Below the pieces are notes generated by a model. It did no database searches, had not been told where the DNA came from, and saw nothing but the letters and a program-made list of their open reading frames with translations. A program made the position numbers and the translations under genes. A stretch of 64,000 bases of DNA. It comes from Ideonella sp. GTDB taxonomy: Bacteria > Pseudomonadota > Gammaproteobacteria > Burkholderiales > Burkholderiaceae_C. The DNA lies in assembly GCA_016721465.1 (NCBI GenBank), contig JADKIA010000030.1, forward strand, positions 62,001 to 126,000, read 5' to 3'. Positions 37,705 to 47,300 of the stretch are shown here, in pieces; position 1 is the stretch's first letter, and the number at the start of each line of letters is the position of its first letter.

Positions 37705-37792
37705 CCCCCCGAAGCGGCCTGTCGGCCGCCTCCCCCCAGGGGGCGCCGTCAGTGGTCTGGCAAAGCCAGTTCCACGGCGGCCGCTTTGGGGG
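37705..37792. repeat. long nested palindromic element between boxC and boxB
   Basis: CCCCCGAAGCGGCC near 37706-37719 pairs with GGCCGCTTTGGGGG ending at 37792 (13 of 14 positions), enclosing smaller hairpins: a CCCCC/GGGGG pair around 37733-37743 and CTGGC-AAA-GCCAG around 37757-37769. It fills most of the boxC-boxB gap. It is a repeat-type intergenic element rather than a gene. Confidence 0.65.
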
Positions 37793-37844
37793 TCGGGTAT
37801 TGGTTGATGGACGGTTGCGGGTGTGGTTGCCTGTGCGGGCGGGA

Positions 37845-39503
<1,659 letters not shown>

Positions 39504-39524
39504 CGGGCGGCTCCTGTTAGGCAA

Positions 39525-39568
39525 GATAGTGCATTTGTCGGCGTTCGGTAAGATGAATGATAGTGCAT
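39525..39568 (-). promoter_or_regulatory. BoxR-type operator repeats upstream of boxC
   Basis: GATAGTGCAT occurs twice as a direct repeat, at 39525-39534 and 39559-39568 (minus strand ATGCACTATC), 34 bases apart in register. TGCA-containing repeats are the reported recognition feature of the homologous benzoyl-CoA regulators BzdR/BoxR. The pair lies between 22 and 65 bases upstream of the boxC ATG. Confidence 0.65.
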
Positions 39569-39611
39569 GTTTTCGAAAGATCAAGCACTTTGCGGCGCTT
39601 TCCCTCAGGGT

Positions 39612-40607
39612 TTACGCGGACAGCGACAAGGCTTGGCGCACCACCGAGCGCAGGGCCACGAAGGTGGGCTGCAGGGCGGCCGCGCCGGTGTCGATGTGGA
39701 ACTCGGCCTTGGAGTAGAACGCCGCGCGCCCGGCCAGGATGCCCTTGAGGTCTTCCATCGCCTCGCGGCTGGCGGCCATCGGGCGCATGTCGCCCTGGGC
39801 GGCGACGCGTTTCATGTGGTCCTCGGGTGCCGCCTGCAGCCATACCGTGGTGCAGTGGGCCAGCAGCAGGTTGAAGGTGGCGGCGTCAGAGACGATGCCG
39901 CCAGGGGTCGCGATCACCGCCTCGGGATAGATCTGGATCGCCTCCTCCAGCGCCCGCCGCTCGTAGCGCCGGTAGGCGTTCTGGCCGTACAGGCCCTGGA
40001 TTTCGCCCACGCTGCAGCCGGCAAACTTCTCGATCTCGCGGCTGAGCTCCACGAAGGGGTAGTCCAGGTCGTCGGCCAGCATCTGGCCCAGCGTGGACTT
40101 GCCCGCGCCGCGCAGCCCCACCAGGGCCACGCGGGTGCTGCGGGCGGCCGGCCCGGTCTTGCTGCTGTTGTCGCCGCCCGTGCCCAGTAGCTCGCCCACG
40201 GCCACGCGCACGCGGCGCAGTGTGGCCTCGTCGCGCCGCTCGAGCAGCTCGCGCAGCAGCAGCCACTCGGGTGAGGAGGTGCTCACGTCGCCAATCAGCT
40301 CGGCGATCGAGCATTGCAGCGCGCCCGCCACCTGCAGCAGCACCAGGATGCTGGCGTTGCCGATGCCGTATTCCAGATTCGCCAGGTGGCGCTCGGACAC
40401 GTCGGCGGCGTGCGCAACGGCCTTGCGCGTCATGCCCCGGCGCGAACGCAGGGCGCGTACCCTGTCGCCCAGCGCCACCAGGAAGGGGTTCTTGTCTTCG
40501 GCCTCGGCGGGGGCAGATGGGCTGCCCGGCGGGCCGGCCTCGGTGGCCTCGGTAGCAGCCTCATCCCCTGGCGAAACCCGGGGTGCATGCAATATAGTGC
40601 TTGACAT
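39612..40607 (-). CDS. boxR: benzoyl-CoA-responsive regulator BoxR
   Basis: The 331-residue regulator fuses an XRE-type helix-turn-helix (about 48-106: RALRSRRGMTRKAVAHAADVS) to a shikimate-kinase-like domain with P-loop GLRGAGKS (164-171), the hallmark of BzdR/BoxR. In that family benzoyl-CoA binding to the kinase-like domain relieves repression. The first 35 residues are Ala/Pro/Glu-rich and the initial codons overlap operator-like DNA and the bclA -35 box, so the real start may be slightly downstream. It sits between boxC (same strand) and divergent bclA. Confidence 0.95.
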   Translation of the reverse strand: MSSTILHAPRVSPGDEAATEATEAGPPGSPSAPAEAEDKNPFLVALGDRVRALRSRRGMTRKAVAHAADVSERHLANLEYGIGNASILVLLQVAGALQCSIAELIGDVSTSSPEWLLLRELLERRDEATLRRVRVAVGELLGTGGDNSSKTGPAARSTRVALVGLRGAGKSTLGQMLADDLDYPFVELSREIEKFAGCSVGEIQGLYGQNAYRRYERRALEEAIQIYPEAVIATPGGIVSDAATFNLLLAHCTTVWLQAAPEDHMKRVAAQGDMRPMAASREAMEDLKGILAGRAAFYSKAEFHIDTGAAALQPTFVALRSVVRQALSLSA

Positions 40608-40629
40608 GTGGGTTGCGGAACTCTATCGT
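40584..40629 (+). promoter_or_regulatory. bclA promoter with overlapping BoxR-type site
   Basis: TTGACA (40601-40606) is a perfect -35, followed after 17 bases by TATCGT (40624-40629). Directly upstream lie TGCATGCA (40584-40591) and ATAGTGC (40594-40600), the same heptamer as at boxC. The site also covers the first codons of boxR, so one operator could serve bclA activation/repression and boxR autoregulation. Confidence 0.6.
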
Positions 40630-40724
40630 GATGGCACGCACAATAATTCATCTTTCCGGGGTCCGCAAGCCAAGAACCTGCATTGCCACCCGGACGGCCT
40701 TGAAATCCAAGCGGAGACAAACGC

Positions 40725-42425
40725 ATGAGCACCAGCGCCCCAGCAGTCGAGCCCCCCGGCCCGCAATTCAACATCGCGCAGCACCTGCTGGCGGCCAACA
40801 CGTGCCGGCCAAACAAGGCCGCCTTCGTCGACGACCTGGGCTCGGTGAGCTACGGCCAGCTCGACGAGCGGGTGCGGCGCATGGCGGCCTCGCTGCGCGC
40901 GCTCGGCATCAAGCGCGAAGAGCGTGTGTTGCTGCTGATGCAGGACTGCAATGATTGGCCGGTGAGTTTTCTCGGCGCCATCTACGCCGGCCTGGTGCCG
41001 GTGGCGGTGAACACCTTGCTCACCGCCGACGACTACGCCTACATGCTGGAGCACTCGCGCGCGCAGGCGGTGCTGGTCTCGGGCGCGCTGCTGCCGGTGG
41101 TGACGGCAGCGATGATCAAGTGCGACCATGAGGTGCAGAAGGTGATCGTCTCGCGGCCGCAGGCACCATTGCACCCCGCCGAGATCGAGTTCGAGACCTT
41201 CCTGCAAAGCCACGGGCCCGCTGCCAAGCCGGCAGCCACGGGCTCGGACGACCCGGCGTTCTGGCTCTACTCGTCGGGCTCCACCGGCCGCCCCAAGGGT
41301 ACGGTGCACTCGCATGCCAACCCGTACTGGACGGTGGAGCTGTACGGCAAGGGCGTCCTCGATCTGCGCGAGACCGACGTGTGCTTTTCCGCCGCCAAGC
41401 TGTTCTTCGCCTATGGCCTGGGCAACGCGCTCACCTTCCCGATGGGTGTGGGCGCCACCACCTTGCTGATGGCCGAGCGGCCCACGCCGGACGCCACCTT
41501 CAAGCGCTGGCTGGGCGTGGACGTGGACCCCCACGGTGCTGCGCCCCTGCCCCCCGAGGGGGCGCTCGCGGCGCCGGGAGACCCGGCCCCGCACAGGCGC
41601 GTCAAGCCCACCGTGTTCTACGGCGCGCCCACCGGCTTTGCCGGCATGCTGGCGCACCCGCATCTGCCGCAGCGCGGCGAGGTGGCCTTGCGCCTGGTGT
41701 CGTCGGCCGGCGAGGCCTTGCCGGCCGAGATCGGCGAGCGCTTCCAGCGCCATTTTGGCGTGGACATCGTCGACGGCATCGGCTCCACCGAGATGCTGCA
41801 CATCTTCATCTCCAACCTTCCAGGCAAGGTGCGCTACGGCACCACCGGCTGGCCCGTGCCGGGCTACGAGATCGAACTGCGCGGCGACGATGGCCGCGGT
41901 GTGCCCGATGGCGAGCCGGGCGACCTCTACATCCACGGCCCCTCGGCCGCGATGATGTACTGGGGCAATCGCGCCAAGACCCGTGACACCTTCCAGGGCG
42001 GCTGGACCAAGAGCGGCGACAAGTACGTGCGCAACGCCGACGGCAGCTACACCTACAGCGGCCGCAGCGACGACATGCTCAAGGTCAGCGGCATCTACGT
42101 CTCGCCCTTCGAGGTGGAGGCCACGCTGGTGCAGCATGCGGCCGTCCTCGAAGCCGCGGTGATCGGTGTCATCGACCACGACGGCCTGACCAAGACCAAG
42201 GCGTTCGTGGTGCTGAAGGCCGGCGCACAGGCCACCGAGGACGAACTCAAGGCCTTCGTCAAGGACAAGCTCGCGCCCTACAAGTACCCGCGCCAGATCG
42301 AGTTCGTCGGCGATCTGCCCAAGACCGCCACGGGCAAGATCCAGCGCTTCAAGTTGCGGGAAATGTCCCCACCCGAAAACGCCCATGCGGCGCCGGCTCC
42401 GCAGCGGCCGCTGGGTGGCGGCTGA
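40725..42425 (+). CDS. bclA: benzoate-CoA ligase with an in-frame insertion
   Basis: The enzyme activates benzoate to benzoyl-CoA with ATP. Of 566 residues, the AMP-binding core SSGSTGRPKG (183-192) and the C-terminal catalytic lysine in KTATGKIQRFK are intact, as is YSGRSDDMLKVSGIYVSP. Between FKRWL and KPTVFYGAPTGF, normally adjacent, there are about 28 extra residues (roughly 265-293; DPHGAAPLPPEG...PGDPAPHRR) encoded by two GC-rich hairpins. The frame is kept, so the ligase may work with a surface loop. The C-terminus also has an unusual Pro/Ala/Gly tail. GGAG precedes the ATG. Confidence 0.93.
   Translation: MSTSAPAVEPPGPQFNIAQHLLAANTCRPNKAAFVDDLGSVSYGQLDERVRRMAASLRALGIKREERVLLLMQDCNDWPVSFLGAIYAGLVPVAVNTLLTADDYAYMLEHSRAQAVLVSGALLPVVTAAMIKCDHEVQKVIVSRPQAPLHPAEIEFETFLQSHGPAAKPAATGSDDPAFWLYSSGSTGRPKGTVHSHANPYWTVELYGKGVLDLRETDVCFSAAKLFFAYGLGNALTFPMGVGATTLLMAERPTPDATFKRWLGVDVDPHGAAPLPPEGALAAPGDPAPHRRVKPTVFYGAPTGFAGMLAHPHLPQRGEVALRLVSSAGEALPAEIGERFQRHFGVDIVDGIGSTEMLHIFISNLPGKVRYGTTGWPVPGYEIELRGDDGRGVPDGEPGDLYIHGPSAAMMYWGNRAKTRDTFQGGWTKSGDKYVRNADGSYTYSGRSDDMLKVSGIYVSPFEVEATLVQHAAVLEAAVIGVIDHDGLTKTKAFVVLKAGAQATEDELKAFVKDKLAPYKYPRQIEFVGDLPKTATGKIQRFKLREMSPPENAHAAPAPQRPLGGG
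41549..41587. repeat. palindromic element inside the bclA coding sequence
   Basis: Two perfect 6-bp hairpins lie in the inserted segment: GCCCCC-CGA-GGGGGC (41549-41563) and GCCGGG-AGA-CCCGGC (41573-41587). The composition resembles the intergenic elements at 36.2 and 37.7 kb, though I cannot show they are the same family. Confidence 0.65.
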
Positions 42426-42447
42426 GGCCTGCGCCGCAGGACCTGCG

Positions 42448-43245
42448 GTGAGCACGGCGTTTGTCGACATCGACTGGGCCGGTCGGCCGGTGCGCATCGA
42501 GCACCAGTGGCTCAACGCCGATCGCATCGATGCGCCGCTGATCGTGTTCCTGCACGAGGGGCTGGGCTCGCTGTCGATGTGGCGCGACTTTCCCCAACGC
42601 CTGTGTGACGCGTCCGACTGCCGTGGCCTGGTGTACTCGCGTCCCGGTTACGGCCGGTCCACGCCGCGCGCGGCGTCCGAGGCCTGGGACCTGGACTTCA
42701 TGCACCGCCAGGCGCACGAGGTGCTGCCCGCCCTGCTGAAGGCGCTGGGGGTCGATGTGGCGGTCCACAGGCCCTGGCTGTTCGGCCACAGCGATGGGGG
42801 CTCCATCGCGCTGCTGTATGCCGCACGGTTTGCGCAACACCTGCGTGGCGCCATCGTGTTGGCGCCACACATCCTGGTGGAGGAGGTGTCGATCACCAGC
42901 ATCCGCCAGGCGCGCAGCGCCTACCTGGAGACGGATCTGCGTCAGCGCCTGGCGCGGCACCATGCCGATCCGGACTCGGCCTTCTACGGCTGGAACGACA
43001 TCTGGCTGCACCCGCCGTTTCGGCATTGGTCCATCGAGGGCGAGATCTGCGCCATCCAATGCCCGCTGCTGGCCGTGCAAGGTCTGGACGACGAGTACGG
43101 CACGCTGGAGCAGGTGCGTGGCATCGCCCGGCGCGTGCCGCAGACGCGCCTGCTGGAGCTGCCAAACTGCGGCCACTCGCCACACAAGGACCAGCCCGAG
43201 CGGGTGATCGCCGAGGCCGCCGCGTTCATCCAATCGGTGGGCTGA
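42448..43245 (+). CDS. alpha/beta hydrolase downstream of bclA
   Basis: The 265-residue soluble hydrolase has oxyanion segment IVFLHEGLGS, nucleophile elbow LFGHSDGGSIALL (Ser in GHSDGG), acid residue region LLAVQGLDDEYGT and catalytic histidine in NCGHSPHKDQ. It begins at a GTG 22 bases after bclA. Hydrolases of this kind recur in box clusters and could release CoA from dead-end thioesters or open a lactone, but the substrate is not known. The GTG was chosen for spacing and because the longer frame runs into the bclA tail. Confidence 0.82.
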   Translation: MSTAFVDIDWAGRPVRIEHQWLNADRIDAPLIVFLHEGLGSLSMWRDFPQRLCDASDCRGLVYSRPGYGRSTPRAASEAWDLDFMHRQAHEVLPALLKALGVDVAVHRPWLFGHSDGGSIALLYAARFAQHLRGAIVLAPHILVEEVSITSIRQARSAYLETDLRQRLARHHADPDSAFYGWNDIWLHPPFRHWSIEGEICAIQCPLLAVQGLDDEYGTLEQVRGIARRVPQTRLLELPNCGHSPHKDQPERVIAEAAAFIQSVG

Positions 43246-43333
43246 TCCCTGGCCCCGGGGCGGCGGTGCCCCGCCCGGCGCGAGGTCTGACACACTTGCG
43301 GGCTGTTGCGCACCGAACACCCACAGGCCCGCC

Positions 43334-44626
43334 ATGACCGACATGACCCACGACACCACCCTCACCAGCTGGGTGGCCTCGGCCCAGACACCGGGCTGCG
43401 ACTTCCCGATCCAGAACCTTCCGTTCGGGCGATTTCGTGTGCCTGGCGGTCCCGAAAGCCTGGGCGTGGCCATCGGCGATGCCATCCTCGATCTGCGTGC
43501 CGCGGCCACCGCCATCACCTGGCACACCGACGCGCAATGGGGCCTCACGCTGCTGGGTGCCAACGACATGAACGCCTTCATGGCGCTGCCCAAGATCATG
43601 CGGCGTTCGTTGCGCGAAGAGCTCTCGCTGGCCCTGCGCACGGGCAGCCCGCACGAGCATGCCTTGCACACCTGCCTGGTGCCGCAATCGCAGGCACAGA
43701 TGCAGCTGCCGTGCCACATCGGCGACTACACCGATTTCTACACCGGCATCCACCACGCCACCACCGTGGGCAAGCTCTTCCGGCCCGACAGCCCGCTGCT
43801 GCCCAACTACAAGTGGGTGCCGATCGGCTACCACGGCCGGGGCTCTTCGATCCGTGTGGGCCCGCAGAGCGTGAAGCGCCCGCTGGGCCAGCTCAAAGGC
43901 GATGCAGCGTCACCGGAGCTGGGTCTGGCGCGCCGGCTGGACTACGAGCTGGAGATCGGCGCCTTCATCAGCCAGGGCAATGAGCTTGGCGACTCGATCA
44001 CCATGGACCAGGCCGAGGACGCGCTGTTCGGCCTGTGCCTGCTCAACGACTGGTCGGCGCGCGACGTGCAGGCCTGGGAATACCAGCCGCTGGGGCCTTT
44101 CCTGTCCAAGAGCTTTGCCACCACGATCTCGCCGTGGATCGTCACCATGGAGGCGCTGGACCCCTTCCGTGTGCCGTTCACGCGCCCCGAGGGCGATCCG
44201 CAGCCCTTGGCCTACCTGGATTCGCCCATCAACCGCGAGCGCGGTGGTGTCGACATCCAGCTCGAGGTCTGGCTGCAGACCGCCGCGATGCGGCAGGCCG
44301 GCCAACCCGAAGTGCGGCTGATGCGATCGAACTTCCGCGATGCCTACTGGACGCTGGCGCAGCTCGTGGCCCACCACACGATCAACGGCTGCAACCTCGG
44401 CTCGGGCGATCTGTTTGGCTCGGGCACCCAGTCCGGGCCCAACCCGGGCGAGGGCGGCTCGCTGCTGGAGCTGAGCCATGGTGGCCAGGCGCCGCTGACT
44501 TTGCCGGATGGGTCGCGGCGCACCTTCCTGGAAGCCGGCGACACGGTGGTGATGCGCGCCTTCTGCGAACGGACCGGTGCGGCCCGCATCGGCTTCGGCG
44601 AGGCGCGCGGCACCATCGTCGGCTGA
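43334..44626 (+). CDS. fahA: fumarylacetoacetase
   Basis: The enzyme hydrolyses 4-fumarylacetoacetate to fumarate and acetoacetate in tyrosine/homogentisate breakdown. The 430 residues match the full-length eukaryotic-like bacterial form: DYTDFYTGIHHATTVGK with the catalytic His, GYHGRGSSI, LDYELEIGAFI and LLNDWSARDVQAWEYQPLGP for metal and substrate contacts. hmgA, its usual partner, is not in the window. There is no visible Shine-Dalgarno sequence right before the ATG. Confidence 0.96.
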   Translation: MTDMTHDTTLTSWVASAQTPGCDFPIQNLPFGRFRVPGGPESLGVAIGDAILDLRAAATAITWHTDAQWGLTLLGANDMNAFMALPKIMRRSLREELSLALRTGSPHEHALHTCLVPQSQAQMQLPCHIGDYTDFYTGIHHATTVGKLFRPDSPLLPNYKWVPIGYHGRGSSIRVGPQSVKRPLGQLKGDAASPELGLARRLDYELEIGAFISQGNELGDSITMDQAEDALFGLCLLNDWSARDVQAWEYQPLGPFLSKSFATTISPWIVTMEALDPFRVPFTRPEGDPQPLAYLDSPINRERGGVDIQLEVWLQTAAMRQAGQPEVRLMRSNFRDAYWTLAQLVAHHTINGCNLGSGDLFGSGTQSGPNPGEGGSLLELSHGGQAPLTLPDGSRRTFLEAGDTVVMRAFCERTGAARIGFGEARGTIVG

Positions 44627-44657
44627 GCAAGCCGTTCAACTTCAAGGAGACTGCAGC

Positions 44658-45509
44658 ATGAAGATCGCATTCTTGGGCACTGGCCTGATGGGCTCGGGTT
44701 TCGTGCGCCGCCTGCGCGCCACGGGCCACGAGGTGAACGTGTGGAATCGCAGCCCGGCGAAGGCCAAGGCGCTGGAAGCGGACGGCGCCAAGGCGTTCGC
44801 CGATCCGGCGGCCGCGTTGATGGGCGTGGGCCGCATCCACCTGTCGCTGTCCGACGACGCCTCGGTGGACAGCGTGCTCGAGCCGCTGGCCGCCCAAGTC
44901 GCCACCACGACCTGGATCGTCGACCACACCACCACCGCCGTCAGCCCGACCGCCGAGCGCGTGGCGCGCTGGAAGGCGCGCGGCCGCAGCTTCATTCACG
45001 CGCCGGTCTTCATGGCGCCGGCCAATGCGCTGGAAGGCACCGGCCTGATGCTGGTGTCGGGTGATCAGGCCAAGCACGATCTGCTGCTGCCCGCCCTGCA
45101 GCAGATGACCGGCAAGGTGCTGTACCTGGGCCCGGCGCCGGAGCGCGCGGCCGCATTCAAGCTGTTTGGCAACATGACGCTGATCGGCATCCTGGGCGTG
45201 CTGGGTGACGTGAACCGGCTGGCGCATGCCGTGGGCATCTCCACCAGCGAGGCCTTCTCCTTGTTCCAGCACTTCAATCCGGGGCAGATGCTGCCGGCAC
45301 GCGCGGCGCGCATCGAGTCGGGCGACGTCACCCAACCGAGCTTCGAGATGACCATGGCGCGCAAGGACGTGCGCCTGATGATCGAGGAAGCGCAACGCGG
45401 CGGCATGGACCTGTTCGTGATGCCGGGTGTGGCCGCCATGTTCGACGCGGCGATTGCGCGTGGCGAGGGGGCGCTGGACTCGGCCGCTGCGGCCCGGGTT
45501 CCGGACTGA
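44658..45509 (+). CDS. NAD(P)-dependent beta-hydroxyacid dehydrogenase
   Basis: A 283-residue member of the 3-hydroxyisobutyrate dehydrogenase / GlyR family. The Rossmann motif is FLGTGLMGSGF (5-15), the substrate-binding region includes HAPVFMAPANALEGTG, and the catalytic lysine is in AAFKLFGNM. AAGGAGA stands nine bases before the ATG. It follows fahA by 31 bases and is probably co-transcribed. The exact hydroxyacid or imine substrate cannot be told from these motifs. Confidence 0.88.
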   Translation: MKIAFLGTGLMGSGFVRRLRATGHEVNVWNRSPAKAKALEADGAKAFADPAAALMGVGRIHLSLSDDASVDSVLEPLAAQVATTTWIVDHTTTAVSPTAERVARWKARGRSFIHAPVFMAPANALEGTGLMLVSGDQAKHDLLLPALQQMTGKVLYLGPAPERAAAFKLFGNMTLIGILGVLGDVNRLAHAVGISTSEAFSLFQHFNPGQMLPARAARIESGDVTQPSFEMTMARKDVRLMIEEAQRGGMDLFVMPGVAAMFDAAIARGEGALDSAAAARVPD

Positions 45510-45536
45510 GAGCCACAGCGCCGGTGGCGGTGCCGG

Positions 45537-46496
45537 TCAGGGCTTGGCCAGGCCCAGGAACGCCAGCACGGGCAGCACCGTGGCGGCGGGGTCTTCCTCG
45601 TGCGGCACATGGCCGAGCGCCGGGAACATGACCAAGGTGCTGCCGGCGATGTCGCGGTGGAAGCGCTCGGCGTATTCGGGCGCGATCAGCTTGTCGCGGC
45701 CGCCCCAGACGATCAAGGTCGGTAACTTCAGTTGCGCGATCTGCGCCTGCGCCTCGCCCAGCTGGAAGGCCCGCATGCGCTCGGCCAGCGCGTGACGGTT
45801 GCCGCTGCGCAACGTGATCTCGAAGTAACGATCCACCAGTGCATCGTTGATGCGCTTGGGGTCGCCATACACGTCCACCAGTCCGGACACCACCAAGGGC
45901 CGAGGCAGCAGGTGCTCCAGCAACACGCCGGCCACGGGCAAGCGCGCCATGCGCCAGGCCAGTGGCACGGCGGCGGTGTCGAAGACATAGCCGGCCGAAT
46001 CCACCAGCACCAGCCGGTCGACGCGCTGCGGCTGGGCGGCGGCCAGCCGCCACGCCACCTCGCCGCCGAGCGAGTTGCCGACCACGGTGAAGCGCTGCAC
46101 CCTCAAGGCATCGAGCACATCCAGCACGAAGCGCACGTCATTGGCCGCGGTATATGGCGTGTTCGCGTACTTTCCGGCATAGGGGCCGGTGAGGCCGAAG
46201 CCGGGCAGGTCGATGCCGATCACCCGGCGCTGGCCGCGCAGCGCCTTGGCCCAGCCTTCCCAGGTGTGCAGGCTGGCGGAGGTGCCATGCAGCAGCACGA
46301 TGGGGGTCGGATCGCTGCGCGGGCCCTCGTCGCGGTAGTGCACCAGCTGGCCCTGCAGGTCCAGGAAGTCGGACGGCGGTGGCGCCCAACGCGCCACCAG
46401 GGTCTGCACCTCACGGTCGGGCGCCTGCATCAGCGGCACGGCCAGCGCCGTCAGCATCAACAGCACGCCGAAGATCCGGATCAGTACGCTGACCAT
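45537..46496 (-). CDS. membrane-anchored alpha/beta hydrolase
   Basis: The 319-residue protein starts with an uncleaved or signal-like hydrophobic segment (MVSVLIRIFGVLLMLTALAV) and continues as an alpha/beta hydrolase: VLLHGTSASLHTWEGW, nucleophile elbow VVGNSLGGEVAWRLA (Ser), acid in VWGGRDKLI and histidine in LGHVPHEED. It resembles C-C bond (MhpC-like) hydrolases and esterases, yet the N-terminal anchor suggests action at the membrane or periplasm. It starts eight bases after trhO on the same strand. Confidence 0.82.
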   Translation of the reverse strand: MVSVLIRIFGVLLMLTALAVPLMQAPDREVQTLVARWAPPPSDFLDLQGQLVHYRDEGPRSDPTPIVLLHGTSASLHTWEGWAKALRGQRRVIGIDLPGFGLTGPYAGKYANTPYTAANDVRFVLDVLDALRVQRFTVVGNSLGGEVAWRLAAAQPQRVDRLVLVDSAGYVFDTAAVPLAWRMARLPVAGVLLEHLLPRPLVVSGLVDVYGDPKRINDALVDRYFEITLRSGNRHALAERMRAFQLGEAQAQIAQLKLPTLIVWGGRDKLIAPEYAERFHRDIAGSTLVMFPALGHVPHEEDPAATVLPVLAFLGLAKP

Positions 46497-46504
46497 CGTG
46501 GCGT

Positions 46505-47242
46505 TCAGGCCGCCAGGCCGGCGTCCAGCGCCACCCGCTCGTCGAAGACGAAACAGCGGCCATGCCAGCCAGGTGCACGGCCGTCGGTTTCCTCGAAGTA
46601 CTTGAGGATGCCGCCCTCCAACTGGTAGCTGTGGGGCAGGCCCAGCTGCTGCATCACGATGGCCGCCTTTTCGCAGCGGATGCCTCCGGTGCAGTAGCTC
46701 ACCACCGTGCAGCCGGCCAGGGCGTCGCGGTGCGCAGCCAATTCGGCCGGGAAATCGCTGAACTTGTGCAGGCGCCAGTCGATCGCGTTGTCGAAGGCGC
46801 CGGCATCCACCTCGAAACCGTTGCGCGTGTCCAGCATCACCACGGGACGTCGCTCGTCGTCGTGACCTTGTGCCAGCCAGCGCGCCAGCGTGCTGGGGGT
46901 CACGGCGGGCGCGCGTCCGGCCACCGGACGAATGGCGGGCAGGTTCATGCGGATGATCTCGCGCTTGACCTTGACCTTCAGGCGTTTGAACGGCACCTCG
47001 GCGCTGTAGCTCTCCTTGGCTTCCAGCCCGGCAAAGCGCGGGTCGGCGCGCAATTCGTGCATCCAGTCGTTCACGTCCCGGGTCGGGCCGGCCAGGAACA
47101 GGTTGATGCCTTCCTCGGCCAGCAACACCGTGCCCTTGAGCTGCCGACGCCCGGCCGCGGCGAACAGCCGCTCGCGCAGCGTCGACAGATCGTCCAGCGG
47201 CACGAATCGGTAGGTGGAGATGTTGAGGATGGGCGGTTTCAC
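46505..47242 (-). CDS. trhO: tRNA uridine-34 hydroxylase TrhO (rhodanese family)
   Basis: TrhO/YceA hydroxylates U34 in tRNA anticodons using O2. The 245 residues contain the N-terminal acylphosphatase-like region (LKGTVLLAEEGINLFLAG), the arginine/lysine-rich FKRLKVKVKREIIRM and a rhodanese domain with active-site loop SYCTGGIRCEKA. The GTG start at 47242 is supported by TAAAAT (47255-47250, minus strand) seven bases upstream, which fits the leaderless-like pattern elsewhere in the window. The protein is a little shorter than many homologues because it ends soon after the rhodanese domain. Confidence 0.9.
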   Translation of the reverse strand: MKPPILNISTYRFVPLDDLSTLRERLFAAAGRRQLKGTVLLAEEGINLFLAGPTRDVNDWMHELRADPRFAGLEAKESYSAEVPFKRLKVKVKREIIRMNLPAIRPVAGRAPAVTPSTLARWLAQGHDDERRPVVMLDTRNGFEVDAGAFDNAIDWRLHKFSDFPAELAAHRDALAGCTVVSYCTGGIRCEKAAIVMQQLGLPHSYQLEGGILKYFEETDGRAPGWHGRCFVFDERVALDAGLAA

Positions 47243-47300
47243 CGGCGGAATTTTAGGTTCAGTCGCCAGCCACTTGCCGCGACGGGCGGTGGGCGACCGA

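Noticed and set aside
41520..41605. Frameshift or pseudogene in bclA
   Set aside because: The inserted segment keeps the reading frame and both flanking and C-terminal catalytic motifs are intact.
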